Part shown: piece after piece, positions 44,176 to 55,321 of the stretch
Layout: each line of letters begins with the position of its first letter
How positions within the stretch are numbered: the first letter of the stretch is position 1
Origin: Terriglobia bacterium
Lineage (GTDB): Bacteria; Pseudomonadota; Alphaproteobacteria; Acetobacterales; Acetobacteraceae
Length of the DNA: 64,000 nucleotides
Reading direction: 5' to 3'
NCBI GenBank assembly: GCA_023511585.1
Contig: JAIMBF010000001.1
Span: 1 to 64,000, forward strand
Position numbers and translations under genes: made by a program
Notes under the pieces: model-generated
What the model was told of the DNA's origin: nothing
Databases searched by the model: none
What the model saw: the letters and a program-made list of their open reading frames with translations, nothing else

Positions 44176-45813
44176 ATGAGTGAGCAAACGCCCGCGCGCG
44201 AGGTCATGGAGTTTGATGTCGTCGTGGTCGGCGCGGGGCCGGCCGGGCTTGCCGCGGCCATCCGGCTCAAGCAGTTGGAGCCGGAGCGGAGCGTCTGCGT
44301 GGTCGAGAAAGGCAGCGAGGTCGGGGCACATATCCTCTCCGGCGCGGTCATGGAACCCAGGGCTTTGAACGAGCTTCTGCCTGGCTGGAACCCGGAGGAG
44401 ATTCCGCTTGCCACGCCTGCCCGGGACGATCGGTTTCTCTTGCTGACCGAAAAACGCGCGTTTCGTTTGCCCACGCCGCCGCAGATGCGGAACGAGGGCA
44501 ACTATGTCGTCAGCCTCGGCAATGTCTGCCGCTGGCTTGCGCAAAAGGCGGAAGCCCTGGGCGTGGAGATTTATCCGGGATTTGCCGCGGCGGATTTTCT
44601 GGAAGAAGACGGCCGCGTGGTCGGCATTCTCACGGGCGATATGGGGGTGCGTAAGGATGGCACGCCGGGCCCGAACTATCAGCCGGGCATGGCGCTTCGC
44701 GCCGCTTACACGCTGGTTGCGGAAGGCTGCCGCGGGTCGCTGGCGAAGCGGCTCATCGGGCGGTTCGGGCTGGCAAAGGAGTCCGCGCCGCAAACCTACG
44801 CTCTGGGCGTTAAGGAATTGTGGGAAATTCCCCGCGAAAAACATACGCCGGGTTTGGTCATTCACACCATCGGCTGGCCGCTGGATTGGAAAACCTACGG
44901 CGGCTCGTTTATCTATCATTTCGGCGAAGGGCTGGTATCGCTCGGCTTCGTGGTGGGGCTTGATTACCGCAACCCGTGGCTTTCGCCGTTTGAGGAACTG
45001 CAGCGATTCAAGATCCATCCGGCCATCCGGACCATGTTCGAGGGCGGCCGGCGCATCGGTTACGGGGCGCGCGCCTTGGTAGAGGGCGGGCTGCAAGCCC
45101 TGCCGGGATTGACCTTTCCGGGCGGGCTTTTGATCGGCGATGCCGCCGGGTTTCTGAACGTGCCGAAAATCAAGGGCTCGCATGCGGCGATGAAATCCGG
45201 CATGATGGCGGCCGAAGCGGTGGCGGAGGCATTGCGTGGCGATCGCCCGGCCGAACTTTCCACCTATCCGGAGCGATTCCGCGCAAGCTGGCTTTGGCAG
45301 GAGCTTTATCAGGCGCGGAATATCCGCCCGGGCTTTGCCAAGTTTGGGCTATGGGGCGGGCTTTTGCACGCGGGGCTGGACACTTATGTCTTCCGCGGAC
45401 GCGCGCCCTGGACGTTGCGGCATGCCCATCCCGACCACGCCACGCTGCTTCCCGCGGACAAAGCCACGCCCATTGCTTACCCGAAACCCGATGGCATACT
45501 CACATTCGATCGGTTGAGTTCGGTGTTTATCAGCAATGCCAACCATGAGGAGGATCAGCCTTGCCACTTGAAGCTTCGGGATCCTGCGCGTTGGTTTCCG
45601 GAGAATTGGCAACGTTTTCGAAGCCCGGAAAGTCGCTACTGCCCGGCAGGGGTCTACGAGGTGGTCGGGGCGGAAGAGGGAGCACCGAAATTACAAATCA
45701 ATGCACCCAATTGCGTGCATTGCAAAACCTGCGACATAAAGGATCCCGGGCAAAACATCGATTGGGTTCCCCCCGAGGGCGGCGGCGGGCCCAATTATCC
45801 GGGCGGTATGTGA
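44176..45813 (+). CDS. etfD: Electron transfer flavoprotein-ubiquinone oxidoreductase
   Basis: A membrane-associated FAD/[4Fe-4S] enzyme of 545 residues that passes electrons from ETF (fatty-acid and amino-acid oxidation) to ubiquinone. FAD motif VVVVGAGPAGLAAAIRLKQL, GDAAGFLNVPKIKGSHAAMK and the C-terminal cluster ligands NCVHCKTCDIKDPGQNI with YCPAGVYEVV are all present. The site ggagctctggaga precedes the ATG. The symbol follows common usage for ETF-QO. Confidence 0.95.
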   Translation: MSEQTPAREVMEFDVVVVGAGPAGLAAAIRLKQLEPERSVCVVEKGSEVGAHILSGAVMEPRALNELLPGWNPEEIPLATPARDDRFLLLTEKRAFRLPTPPQMRNEGNYVVSLGNVCRWLAQKAEALGVEIYPGFAAADFLEEDGRVVGILTGDMGVRKDGTPGPNYQPGMALRAAYTLVAEGCRGSLAKRLIGRFGLAKESAPQTYALGVKELWEIPREKHTPGLVIHTIGWPLDWKTYGGSFIYHFGEGLVSLGFVVGLDYRNPWLSPFEELQRFKIHPAIRTMFEGGRRIGYGARALVEGGLQALPGLTFPGGLLIGDAAGFLNVPKIKGSHAAMKSGMMAAEAVAEALRGDRPAELSTYPERFRASWLWQELYQARNIRPGFAKFGLWGGLLHAGLDTYVFRGRAPWTLRHAHPDHATLLPADKATPIAYPKPDGILTFDRLSSVFISNANHEEDQPCHLKLRDPARWFPENWQRFRSPESRYCPAGVYEVVGAEEGAPKLQINAPNCVHCKTCDIKDPGQNIDWVPPEGGGGPNYPGGM

Positions 45814-45931
45814 ATTCTCGGGAAGAAAGCGAGGCGAAAGCGACTATTTTTACACGCAGCCGGCCGGGTGTCGGTGGGAGGAAAGTTTCCGAAACCTTTT
45901 ACGGCGTGGCGAAACCCTGTAGGATTGAAAA

Positions 45932-47620
45932 ATGATGCAAATGGTTTCTCGTCCGCGCGGCGTCCTTCTTGCAATCACGCTCCTGTCCGCCTGCGCGGCA
46001 AGGAATGCGGTGGACCCGCCGGATCCATCCAATTTGTATGGAGATTTCCTGATCGGCACCTATGCCGCCGATCACGATGATTTTGAAACCGCCGCCACCG
46101 CGCTGCTGGCCGCGCATGAAAAAGATCCGTCCAGCCAGGACATTCTGGAGCGCGCGTTTTTGGCGAGCCTCCTGGACGGGCAACCCGAAGCTTTGCGGCT
46201 TGCTCCCCAGCTTCCCCAGAATGCAACGGCCCAGTTGCTGCTTGCTAATGAAGCGGCCCGCGCCGGGGATTGGGACCGCGCCGCCGCGCGCTTCGATGCG
46301 CTGCCGCATGAAGGAGTAACCCAGCTGGTCCAGCCCTTGCTGGTGGCCTGGGCAGAGCAAGGCGCCGGCCGCACGGATGCGGCAGAGGCCACCCTGCGGC
46401 CCTATCTGGAACGCAGCCAATTGCGGGCGGTCTATCTGCTGCATGCGGCCTTGATCGCCGATGTTGCCGGCCGCGGCGCGGATGCCGAGCGATTTTACCA
46501 GGCTGCGGCGCAGCAATATGGCGGGCTCAATTTGCGGCTTGGGCAGCTTCTGGCAAGCTGGAAAGCCCGTCAGGGGCAAATGGCCGAGGCCACGAATATC
46601 CTCGAGGCGCTTGGGCGCACCGGCGATCCGATCGGCATTGTCGTTCCAACCCTGATGAAACACATCACCGCCCAGCCGATCGCAACGCCTACGGACGGAA
46701 TGGCGGAGGCGTATCTTGCGCTCGGCGCCTCGTTGGTGCAACAAAACGAACGCGAATACTCCATGGTGCTGGCGCGGCTTGCTCTGGATTTGCGCCCCGA
46801 TTTCACCGCCGCGCGGTTGTTGATGGCCGACAATTTTGCCGCCGCCAAGCATTTTCATGCGGCGCTCCATGCGCTCGCGCGTGTGCCGGAGAGCGACCCC
46901 TATTATCCGCTTGTGCAATTGCGCCGGGCTTCCTTCGAAAACCAGGCGGGTGAGAGCGAAGAAGCCATCGCGCTGCTGCACGAGCTGATTGCGGAATATC
47001 CCTCGCGCCCCGAAGCGGCGGCGGAGCTTGGCGATATTCTGCGCGAAAAGAACCGCTATGCGGAGGCCATCGCGGCCTATAATACCGCTATTTCCAGAAT
47101 CGGCGAACCCCAGCCGGGGAATTGGGTGTTGTTCTTCGCCCGCGGGATCGCGTATGACCGCTCCCATGAGTGGGAAAAGGCGGAGGCCGATCTCAAAGAG
47201 GCGTTACGCCTTGCGCCCAATCAACCTTACGTGCTGAATTATCTCGCCTATTCTTGGGCCGAGCAAAGACGAAATCTCACCGAGGCGCGGCAGATGCTGG
47301 AAGCGGCGCTTCGCCAACGCTCCGACGACGGCGCCATTATCGATAGTCTCGGTTGGGTACTCTTCCGCCAAGGAGATATCCGAGGCGCGGTGCGCATGCT
47401 GGAACGGGCGGCAGAGCTGGAACCCGAGGATGCCACCATCAATGCCCATTTGGGTGATGCCTATTGGGCGGATGGAGCTAAGCTGCAGGCCGCGTATCAA
47501 TGGCAACTGGCGCTGACGCTGAAGCCCGATCCCGAGGATATCCCCGCACTGAAAGCAAAGCTGCGGGAAGCACAACTTGCTTTAAGCGGGCAGACAGCGG
47601 CGAATGAACAGGCTCGCTAA
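45932..47620 (+). CDS. TPR-repeat lipoprotein
   Basis: A 562-residue lipoprotein. The lipobox LLSAC places the lipidated Cys at residue 21, after the short signal VLLAITLLSA. The rest is tetratricopeptide-like helical hairpins. The clearest TPRs are in residues 330-540 (for instance ELGDILREKNRYAEAIAAYN and DSLGWVLFRQGDIRGAVRML). Function unknown. Such proteins may scaffold envelope complexes. Its stop abuts the ispE start directly, so the two are cotranscribed. Confidence 0.87.
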   Translation: MMQMVSRPRGVLLAITLLSACAARNAVDPPDPSNLYGDFLIGTYAADHDDFETAATALLAAHEKDPSSQDILERAFLASLLDGQPEALRLAPQLPQNATAQLLLANEAARAGDWDRAAARFDALPHEGVTQLVQPLLVAWAEQGAGRTDAAEATLRPYLERSQLRAVYLLHAALIADVAGRGADAERFYQAAAQQYGGLNLRLGQLLASWKARQGQMAEATNILEALGRTGDPIGIVVPTLMKHITAQPIATPTDGMAEAYLALGASLVQQNEREYSMVLARLALDLRPDFTAARLLMADNFAAAKHFHAALHALARVPESDPYYPLVQLRRASFENQAGESEEAIALLHELIAEYPSRPEAAAELGDILREKNRYAEAIAAYNTAISRIGEPQPGNWVLFFARGIAYDRSHEWEKAEADLKEALRLAPNQPYVLNYLAYSWAEQRRNLTEARQMLEAALRQRSDDGAIIDSLGWVLFRQGDIRGAVRMLERAAELEPEDATINAHLGDAYWADGAKLQAAYQWQLALTLKPDPEDIPALKAKLREAQLALSGQTAANEQAR

Positions 47621-48505
47621 GTGCTGAAGGATCAAGAGATTGCGAACGGAGCGGAGGAACCCGCGCCGGCGAAAGTCAATCTGTTTCTACACATTTTGGG
47701 AAAACGCGCCGACGGCTATCACCTGCTTGAGAGTTTGGTGGTCTTCGCCGCGGCGGCGGATACCTTAAGCCTCACCCAGGCCGAGACGCTTTCGCTGCAG
47801 GTCGCCGGACCCTTTGCCCAAGCGCTGGATGATTCCGAGAATTTGGTGTTGCGCGCCGTGAAGGCTTGGGGAGAACGTTCCGGAATCATTCCGAATGCGG
47901 CATTGAAGCTTGTGAAAAATCTTCCGGTTGCGGCCGGGCTTGGCGGAGGCTCGGCGGATGCCGCCGCTGCGCTGCGTTTGCTTGCACGCCGTTATGCCCC
48001 GCTTGCCAAGGCGGAGCTCTTTAAGGTTGCCCTCTCTCTCGGCGCCGATGTGCCGGTCTGTCTTCGCTCCCGCCCCGCCCGCATCTCCGGCGTGGGCGAG
48101 CACGTCGCAGAAGCCCCGAAACTTCCAACCTTCGGCTTGGTGCTTGCCAATCCCGGCATCAAGCTTGCCACCGCTTCGGTCTTTCGTGCCCATTCCTTGC
48201 CGCCGAGCGAGCCGGTAAGGCTTCCGCCTTTTTGGCTGAACGCGCGGAAGATGGCGGAGGATCTTCGGCCTTTGCGCAACGATCTGGAACAGGCGGCGTG
48301 CGCGCTTTGCCCGCCTATTGCCGAGGTTTTGGCCGCAATTGCGGCAACCGAAGGCTGCCTTCTTGCGCGCATGAGCGGCTCCGGGCCGACATGTTTCGGG
48401 CTTTATGAGCGCGCGGAACAAGCCAAGCGTGCGGCGGAACTTCTGCCCAAATCCTGGTGGCGATGGGGAGGGGCTTCCTTTAGTTGGGGAGAACAAGAAG
48501 AATGA
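47621..48505 (+). CDS. ispE: 4-diphosphocytidyl-2-C-methyl-D-erythritol kinase
   Basis: A GHMP kinase of the non-mevalonate isoprenoid pathway, 294 residues. [20 protein letters not shown] is the substrate region, [20 protein letters not shown] the ATP loop and [14 protein letters not shown] the third GHMP motif. It begins with GTG immediately after the TPR gene stop, and its own stop overlaps cysD (ATGA). Confidence 0.95.
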   Translation: MLKDQEIANGAEEPAPAKVNLFLHILGKRADGYHLLESLVVFAAAADTLSLTQAETLSLQVAGPFAQALDDSENLVLRAVKAWGERSGIIPNAALKLVKNLPVAAGLGGGSADAAAALRLLARRYAPLAKAELFKVALSLGADVPVCLRSRPARISGVGEHVAEAPKLPTFGLVLANPGIKLATASVFRAHSLPPSEPVRLPPFWLNARKMAEDLRPLRNDLEQAACALCPPIAEVLAAIAATEGCLLARMSGSGPTCFGLYERAEQAKRAAELLPKSWWRWGGASFSWGEQEE

Positions 48506-49410
48506 ATGCGTTTCGTAACAATGCGCTGAAGCAGCTTGAAGACGAAAGCATTGCAATTTTTCGGGAAGTTGCCGCAGAGGCAAGAAATCCCGTTATGCTT
48601 TACTCCATCGGCAAGGATTCCTCGGTGCTGTTGCATTTGGCGCGTAAGGCTTTCTATCCGGCGCCGTTACCCTTTCCGCTTTTGCATATCGATACGAAAT
48701 GGAAATTTCGCGAGATGATTGCCTTTCGCGATCGCCTGCCGGAGCGGTACGGCGTTCGCGTCATCGTCTACACCAATGAGGAAGGGCTTCGCCAAGGTAT
48801 CACTCCGTTTACCCACGATCCGACGACGTATACGCACATCATGAAAACGGAAGCCCTTAAGCAAGCGCTTGATCGTTACAAGTTCGATTTTGCCTTCGGC
48901 GGCGCGCGGCGCGATGAGGAAGCTTCGCGCGCGAAAGAGCGGATCATTTCGGTTCGCAACAGCAACCATGCCTGGGATCCGCGCAGGCAAAGACCGGAAC
49001 TTTGGAATCTTTATAATACGCGTCTCGGCCCCGGTGAAACTGCGCGCGTCTTCCCCCTCTCCAACTGGACCGAACTCGATATCTGGCGCTATATTGCACA
49101 AGAAAATATCGAGGTGGTGCCGCTTTATTTCGCTTCCGAAAGGCCGGTGGTGGAACGGGACGGGACGTTGATCATGGTCGATGACGATCGGTTTCCCCTT
49201 GCGCCGGGCGAGGAAGTCAAACTGCAACGCGTGCGTTTTCGCACGCTCGGCTGCTACCCGTTGACCGGCGCGGTGCTCTCCGACGCTACAAGCCTTGCCG
49301 ATATCATTCGCGAGACCGAAGAATCCCGCTTTTCCGAGCGAAGCGGGCGGGTTATCGATCACGACCAGCCGGCCTCCATGGAGCGCAAGAAGCGCGAAGG
49401 ATATTTCTAA
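48502..49410 (+). CDS. cysD: Sulfate adenylyltransferase subunit 2 (CysD)
   Basis: The catalytic PP-loop subunit that makes adenylylsulfate from ATP and sulfate, 302 residues. [20 protein letters not shown] is the nucleotide-binding loop, and [17 protein letters not shown] and [12 protein letters not shown] are conserved. The C-terminus [10 protein letters not shown] is intact. The ATG at 48502 overlaps the ispE stop. Its GTPase partner cysN, normally next, is absent: a glycosyltransferase gene follows after 29 bp. Confidence 0.94.
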   Translation: MNAFRNNALKQLEDESIAIFREVAAEARNPVMLYSIGKDSSVLLHLARKAFYPAPLPFPLLHIDTKWKFREMIAFRDRLPERYGVRVIVYTNEEGLRQGITPFTHDPTTYTHIMKTEALKQALDRYKFDFAFGGARRDEEASRAKERIISVRNSNHAWDPRRQRPELWNLYNTRLGPGETARVFPLSNWTELDIWRYIAQENIEVVPLYFASERPVVERDGTLIMVDDDRFPLAPGEEVKLQRVRFRTLGCYPLTGAVLSDATSLADIIRETEESRFSERSGRVIDHDQPASMERKKREGYF

Positions 49411-49439
49411 ACCAGGCGAAACCGATAGCGGGAAAACTC

Positions 49440-51821
49440 ATGGCGCGCCTGAAACAAAAAACCAAAACCCCGCCGGAGCGTGCAAAGTTCCCAAGAGTGC
49501 CGGAGCTACCCGAGCCGCGCTGGTGCATCGATTTTGCATACCTGCGCGACGGCAATCTTTTCATTATCGGCTGGCTTTTGGAGGGGGTGCGGAGCATCAC
49601 GGCCATGGCGGCGGAGCTCGGCGCGGCCCGCTATGATTTGACGCACCATTTTTGCCGTCTCCCGCGCCCGGATGTGGCGCTTGTGCTTGGGCCGGAAGCG
49701 GCGTGCGGGCCGGAGCAATGCGGCTTAATGGCGCTGGCGCGCGTGGATGCGCGCCGTGTCGATGGCAAAGTCCTTGTGCTGCACCTCGCACTTTCAGACG
49801 GCAGCGCGCTTCGGTTGGAAGCCCCGCTTTCCGATGATTCCGAGATGTTCGCTTCGTTCACCCATCAATACCGGAACGAATTACGGCAAATGTTGGCGCG
49901 GCTTGCCCCCGCCGTTTCCGCACCGCTCGCAGCCGCGGCGTTCGCGGGCGAGGGGGCGAGGCTTTTGGTTCGACTGCCCCACGAAATCGAGCGGCATGTG
50001 CGGCTTTCCCTCGACGCCGCCGTTTTGCCCATTCCCGGCCGGCTTCTGCTTTTGGGTAAAATTGCAGATCCTGCCGGGGTGATCACCGTGCTTTCCGCCT
50101 TAGACCCTACCGGAGAGCCCTTCGTGCCGCAGTGGACATCGCGCGGGCGATTGCCGAACCCGAAACCTTGGGAAGAGGCGCTGGAGCGTTTTGTGCTTTT
50201 GGCGCGGATCCCACCCTACGAAACCGGAGAGGGCTGTGTCTTTACCGCTGCTTCGGAGGCCCGAGCCTGGCAACAACCCCTGCAGGATGCCTTTGCCGCC
50301 GACCACGGCATAGACGCGCTTGCCGAGGTGTTTGCCACTCTCGATGCGCCCACGCGCCTCACGGCGCTCGATTTGCTCGCGCAATCGAGCGCCGAAGAAG
50401 CCCTGACAGGAGAAGAAAGCGCCACGCTGCGCCGTTTGTGGCACGAGGCCATCGAGGATCTTCCCGAGCGGCTTTCCTCCCCCAGACGCGGATTGTTCAT
50501 CTCGCCGGATCCCGCCTTTGCCATTCCGGGCCTTGGGGTATTGGTTCGCGGTTGGGCAACCTTCGATCCGGCGCTTTCTCTTTCGCTCACATTCTGCACC
50601 CCGGGTGGTATGCCCGTAGAGCTGATCGGCGCATGGCATCGTCATCCGCGGTTTGACGCGCGGGCGGAGCTTCTCAAAGCCGGCGCCGCGCAACCCGACG
50701 ACGAGGCAGGCTTCATCGCTTTGGTCCGCGTGCCGGCGGCTGCTCAGGCCGCTTGCGGGTATCTCCTTGTGCGGCAGGGGACAACGCGGGAAGCCTATCT
50801 TCGAGTGCCGATTGAGCCGTTGCCTGCGGAGCCCCGCCTGGCCGCCCAGGCGTTGATGGATGCCCTGCCGTTTTCCTTGCGCGAGGTCCGCACGGCATTG
50901 GCCGATCACTTAGCACCGGCCCTGGCTGCTGTCTGGCCGCCGAAAGCCGCGGCGCCGGTGGCCCCGATGGTGTTTTCCCCCTCTCGCGCGCAAGCGGAAA
51001 TCACCGTCTCCTTCATTATTCGCGTGGCGGAAGAACCCGAGCGGATTGCGCGCCAGCTCGCCGCCTTTGCCGATGACGCTGACCTTCATCGGGCCGAGAT
51101 GCTCTACGTGATCGATAACCCGGCACTCTACGAGGCTGCCCTGCTGCTCTGTCAGGACCTGCCTTTGTTCGAAGAGCTCTCGTCGCGGCTGCTCTACGGC
51201 AAGCGGGTGCTCGGGCAGGCGGGGGCCTACAATCTCGGCGCAAATTTTGCCCGTGGGCGGTATCTTTTTCTGCTTGCCCCCGATGTCTTGCCGACCAAGC
51301 CGGGCTGGCTTTCCGAGATGCTTGCCGCTTATACCGCGTTGCCCAAAGCGGGTGCTTTGGGCCCTCGGCTTATCATGGACGGAGCCGACAACACCGAGCA
51401 TCCGGCCGCGTTTCGCTTTCGCCGGCTTTCGGCCTGCGAGGGGCTATGGTCGGCAGAGCGAACCCTTCCCCCTTCCTCTGCCGAGGGCAGAAAACCCAAG
51501 CCGCTTCCGGTTCCCGCCCTTTCTGCCGCGGCGCTCTTGGTCGAGCGTGCGCGGTATGAAGAAGCCGGCGGGTTTACCGATGCCTATTGCGAGGATGCGT
51601 TCGCCGAAGCGGATTTCTGCCTGAAGCTCGCACAGCGCGGCCTTCGGCATTTTGTGCTGCCCGAGTTGGTGATGCAGAAGTCGCTTCCTTTCCCTACCTC
51701 TCTGCTTTCCACGGCCCGGCTGGTCAATATGTGGCGCTTCACCAATACCTGGGAGGCAAAACTTACGAGCATGCAGGAGCAAGGCACCCTAAGCCCTGAG
51801 GGAGCACGGCTACTCACGTAA
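49440..51821 (+). CDS. Large protein with C-terminal family 2-like glycosyltransferase domain
   Basis: A 793-residue protein. Roughly residues 520-760 form a GT-A domain: ITVSFIIRVAEEPERIARQL, GAYNLGANFARGRYLFLLAP (nucleotide-sugar core with APDV as DxD-like site) and YCEDAFAEADFCLKLAQRG. Residues 1-520 are not recognised. They contain repeated all-beta-like modules (for instance LFIIGWLLEGVRSITAMAAE) with Trp and Gly patterns. It probably works in surface polysaccharide or glycoprotein synthesis. The site gggaaaactc precedes the ATG. It may be cotranscribed with ispE-cysD. Confidence 0.75.
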   Translation: MARLKQKTKTPPERAKFPRVPELPEPRWCIDFAYLRDGNLFIIGWLLEGVRSITAMAAELGAARYDLTHHFCRLPRPDVALVLGPEAACGPEQCGLMALARVDARRVDGKVLVLHLALSDGSALRLEAPLSDDSEMFASFTHQYRNELRQMLARLAPAVSAPLAAAAFAGEGARLLVRLPHEIERHVRLSLDAAVLPIPGRLLLLGKIADPAGVITVLSALDPTGEPFVPQWTSRGRLPNPKPWEEALERFVLLARIPPYETGEGCVFTAASEARAWQQPLQDAFAADHGIDALAEVFATLDAPTRLTALDLLAQSSAEEALTGEESATLRRLWHEAIEDLPERLSSPRRGLFISPDPAFAIPGLGVLVRGWATFDPALSLSLTFCTPGGMPVELIGAWHRHPRFDARAELLKAGAAQPDDEAGFIALVRVPAAAQAACGYLLVRQGTTREAYLRVPIEPLPAEPRLAAQALMDALPFSLREVRTALADHLAPALAAVWPPKAAAPVAPMVFSPSRAQAEITVSFIIRVAEEPERIARQLAAFADDADLHRAEMLYVIDNPALYEAALLLCQDLPLFEELSSRLLYGKRVLGQAGAYNLGANFARGRYLFLLAPDVLPTKPGWLSEMLAAYTALPKAGALGPRLIMDGADNTEHPAAFRFRRLSACEGLWSAERTLPPSSAEGRKPKPLPVPALSAAALLVERARYEEAGGFTDAYCEDAFAEADFCLKLAQRGLRHFVLPELVMQKSLPFPTSLLSTARLVNMWRFTNTWEAKLTSMQEQGTLSPEGARLLT

Positions 51822-51903
51822 GCATCATTGGTGCAGATAGAGATTCCGGGTCGCCTCACCCATCCTGTTTTCTCCAAGGTTTAGCCCGGCCTATTCTCGG
51901 GTC

Positions 51904-52017
51904 ATGCAACAAAACCTGTTGGAGATTCTATCGCCGTCGGCCGAACTATCAAAATCTGGAGCTAAAAATGACCTGCTGACTCCACAGGCTATTCAAGAGC
52001 TGGGCCCCGAGTATTGA
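51904..52017 (+). CDS. Very short ORF of unknown status
   Basis: A 37-codon frame from ATG, with NLLEILSPSAELSKSGAKND and LLTPQAIQELG. It has no clear ribosome-binding site and no family I recognise. It precedes the toxin-antitoxin relic by one base and may itself be a gene fragment. Confidence 0.18.
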   Translation: MQQNLLEILSPSAELSKSGAKNDLLTPQAIQELGPEY

Positions 52018-52018
52018 A

Positions 52019-52294
52019 ATGCAAGAAGTGGTAGCGATCGACACCGACATACGATCCGCCAGGAACGCAGTGGTCATGGAAATCCCACAGTGTGCCGAGA
52101 AAACAACGAGCACGCCGACGCCGAACATCGAGCGGTCGCACTACCGTCCGGGCAATGCCGTTACGGTAAAGATACCGCACAGTATCGAAGAATTGGGCTG
52201 GACCCCCGACGAGGCGTTGGAAACCTGTCTTCGTTTGCGGACGTTTGCCGAAGGCTGGGATGCCCCGGGCATGGAGGCTTACGATAATTTATAA
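52019..52294 (+). CDS. Antitoxin-like protein of a PemK/MazF-type locus
   Basis: A frame of 91 codons. Its last 45 residues, IEELGWTPDEALETCLRLRT followed by FAEGWDAPGMEAYDNL, resemble short antitoxins that end in W-x-x-P-x-M-x-x-Y-D-x-L and lie just before PemK/MazF-type toxins. The N-terminal half looks less protein-like, and the true start may be further inside, near 52150. The stop is 2 bp before the toxin relic. Moderately sure of the C-terminal resemblance, unsure of function. Confidence 0.45.
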   Translation: MQEVVAIDTDIRSARNAVVMEIPQCAEKTTSTPTPNIERSHYRPGNAVTVKIPHSIEELGWTPDEALETCLRLRTFAEGWDAPGMEAYDNL

Positions 52295-52296
52295 GC

Positions 52297-52473
52297 GTGG
52301 CGATCAAGCGAGTGGACCCGGCGGGTCAAACAATGGGCCTACGCACGGACTCCGTGGTCGTGACGGACAACTTGGCCACGGTGCTGAATCGCGAAATCGA
52401 CAAAACCATAGGGCACTGCCGGCTCATGCATCAGGTGGATCAGGCCTTGAAGCTGACGCTCGGGTTGAATTGA
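52297..52473 (+). pseudogene. C-terminal relic of a PemK/MazF-type toxin
   Basis: A 58-codon frame from GTG contains GLRTDSVVVTDNLATVLNRE and IDKTIGHCRLMHQVDQALKL, the C-terminal half of PemK/MazF-family endoribonuclease toxins. The N-terminal half is missing. Another frame just upstream, at the antitoxin stop, reads KRGD, the usual start of such toxins. An internal deletion and a damaged start codon are therefore likely. The product would not be an active toxin. Confidence 0.6.
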
Positions 52474-52546
52474 GGTTAAGCTCTGAAGGAACAAGACTTG
52501 CTCCGCATCATTTGCACCTCCAATCCCTCGCGAATGAGCGCATGAA

Positions 52547-53644
52547 TCACGGAAGTGCGAAGCTCAGCCTGCCGCCGGACATCCCGAACAAAATCACAAA
52601 AGCGAGCCCCGCCGCTGCCGTTGCGCTCCCGATCAGAAAGCGATCCGCGTAAGCCTTGCGCACCCCATGCGTCAACATCACTGCTCGCGCCCCGGCCGCT
52701 AAATGCGAAAGAACGAAAAAGACACCAAGGCCATAATGTGGTACCAAGCGAATATTCCAGGCGTCCTTGATCAATCCGGCCGGCGCGCCGGTTGCGAAAC
52801 TCCAATCGGTATCAATGCCGAGATAGAGCCGCCCAAATACAAACACCGAATTCATATGGCCGAGCACATAAGCGGCGAGAAAAACACCGCTGCCGATCTG
52901 AAAACTGCGGAAGCGATCCATCGGCTGCGCACTCGCCCGCGTGGCGAGATAAACGCCGCTGCCGACCTGGAACAAAAACAGCGCAATCAGCAGCGGCTGC
53001 AACACCTCCTGCCGATAGACGCGGCGCACGGTCTTCATCACCGCGCGGTAGACCTCCGGCCCGGCCACGAACGTCAAATGATTCGCCAAATGGAGAGCAA
53101 GAAAAATCACCAGAATGCCGAGCGCCGACAGGCCGTGCACCACGCGAAGGCCGGCACGGGCAGGTTTGGCACCGGGCAGGGAGGCAATCGTGGTCTTGCT
53201 ATCGGAGAATACCACCAACCCTGCCGCGGCCAGCCAGAACGCAGCCCAAAGCCAAAGCTCCGGCACCGGGTCTTTCAATATGTAGAGCTCGACGCCCAAA
53301 AACACGAACATCGGCGGCGCCGCCACGGCAAGCAGAGCCACCGCTCGCGCGCGCCTTTGTGCGAGGCTCGGCTCTTGGATCTCCCCAAGCGAGAATGCGC
53401 TCAGCAGCGCGAGCATCGGCATTGCCAGGGCGAGGATCAGCAACAGCACGGCAAGCGCCGTCCGGAGAGCAGGGGCGGCCGCATGGCCGCTCATCAACGA
53501 GGTCACGCACGCGTGAAAAGCTTCCAGAATCAGCGGGTAGACCAGCGCGGCAAACGGCGGCACTACCAGCGGCAAGGCCGTCCGGGCCGCCAAGCCGCCG
53601 ATGCGGCTTGAAAGAAGAGCACCGGACGGCCTTGATTCGCTCAT
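52547..53644 (-). CDS. Polytopic membrane protein resembling succinate dehydrogenase-type cytochrome b
   Basis: A 365-residue inner-membrane protein with about 10 hydrophobic segments. Histidines within membrane segments (HGLSALGILVIFLALHLANH and YGLGVFFVLSHLAAGARAVM) are arranged as in haem-b membrane anchors of succinate dehydrogenase, as is QIGSGVFLAAYVLGHMNSVF. No catalytic subunits lie beside it. Function unknown, and a haem-binding role is an inference. It precedes nothing on its strand and follows guaB by 66 bp. Confidence 0.6.
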   Translation of the reverse strand: MSESRPSGALLSSRIGGLAARTALPLVVPPFAALVYPLILEAFHACVTSLMSGHAAAPALRTALAVLLLILALAMPMLALLSAFSLGEIQEPSLAQRRARAVALLAVAAPPMFVFLGVELYILKDPVPELWLWAAFWLAAAGLVVFSDSKTTIASLPGAKPARAGLRVVHGLSALGILVIFLALHLANHLTFVAGPEVYRAVMKTVRRVYRQEVLQPLLIALFLFQVGSGVYLATRASAQPMDRFRSFQIGSGVFLAAYVLGHMNSVFVFGRLYLGIDTDWSFATGAPAGLIKDAWNIRLVPHYGLGVFFVLSHLAAGARAVMLTHGVRKAYADRFLIGSATAAAGLAFVILFGMSGGRLSFALP

Positions 53645-53710
53645 CGGACTCTCCGAGAAGGTCTCGCTCGCACCTTCTCTCTTGAAGCGATTGCAATTTC
53701 CCCGTGGGGT

Positions 53711-55321
<1,611 letters not shown>

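Noticed and set aside
45899-47167. A 422-codon minus-strand frame over the TPR lipoprotein gene
   Set aside because: The plus strand has a lipobox and TPR repeats. The minus-strand product has no recognisable pattern.
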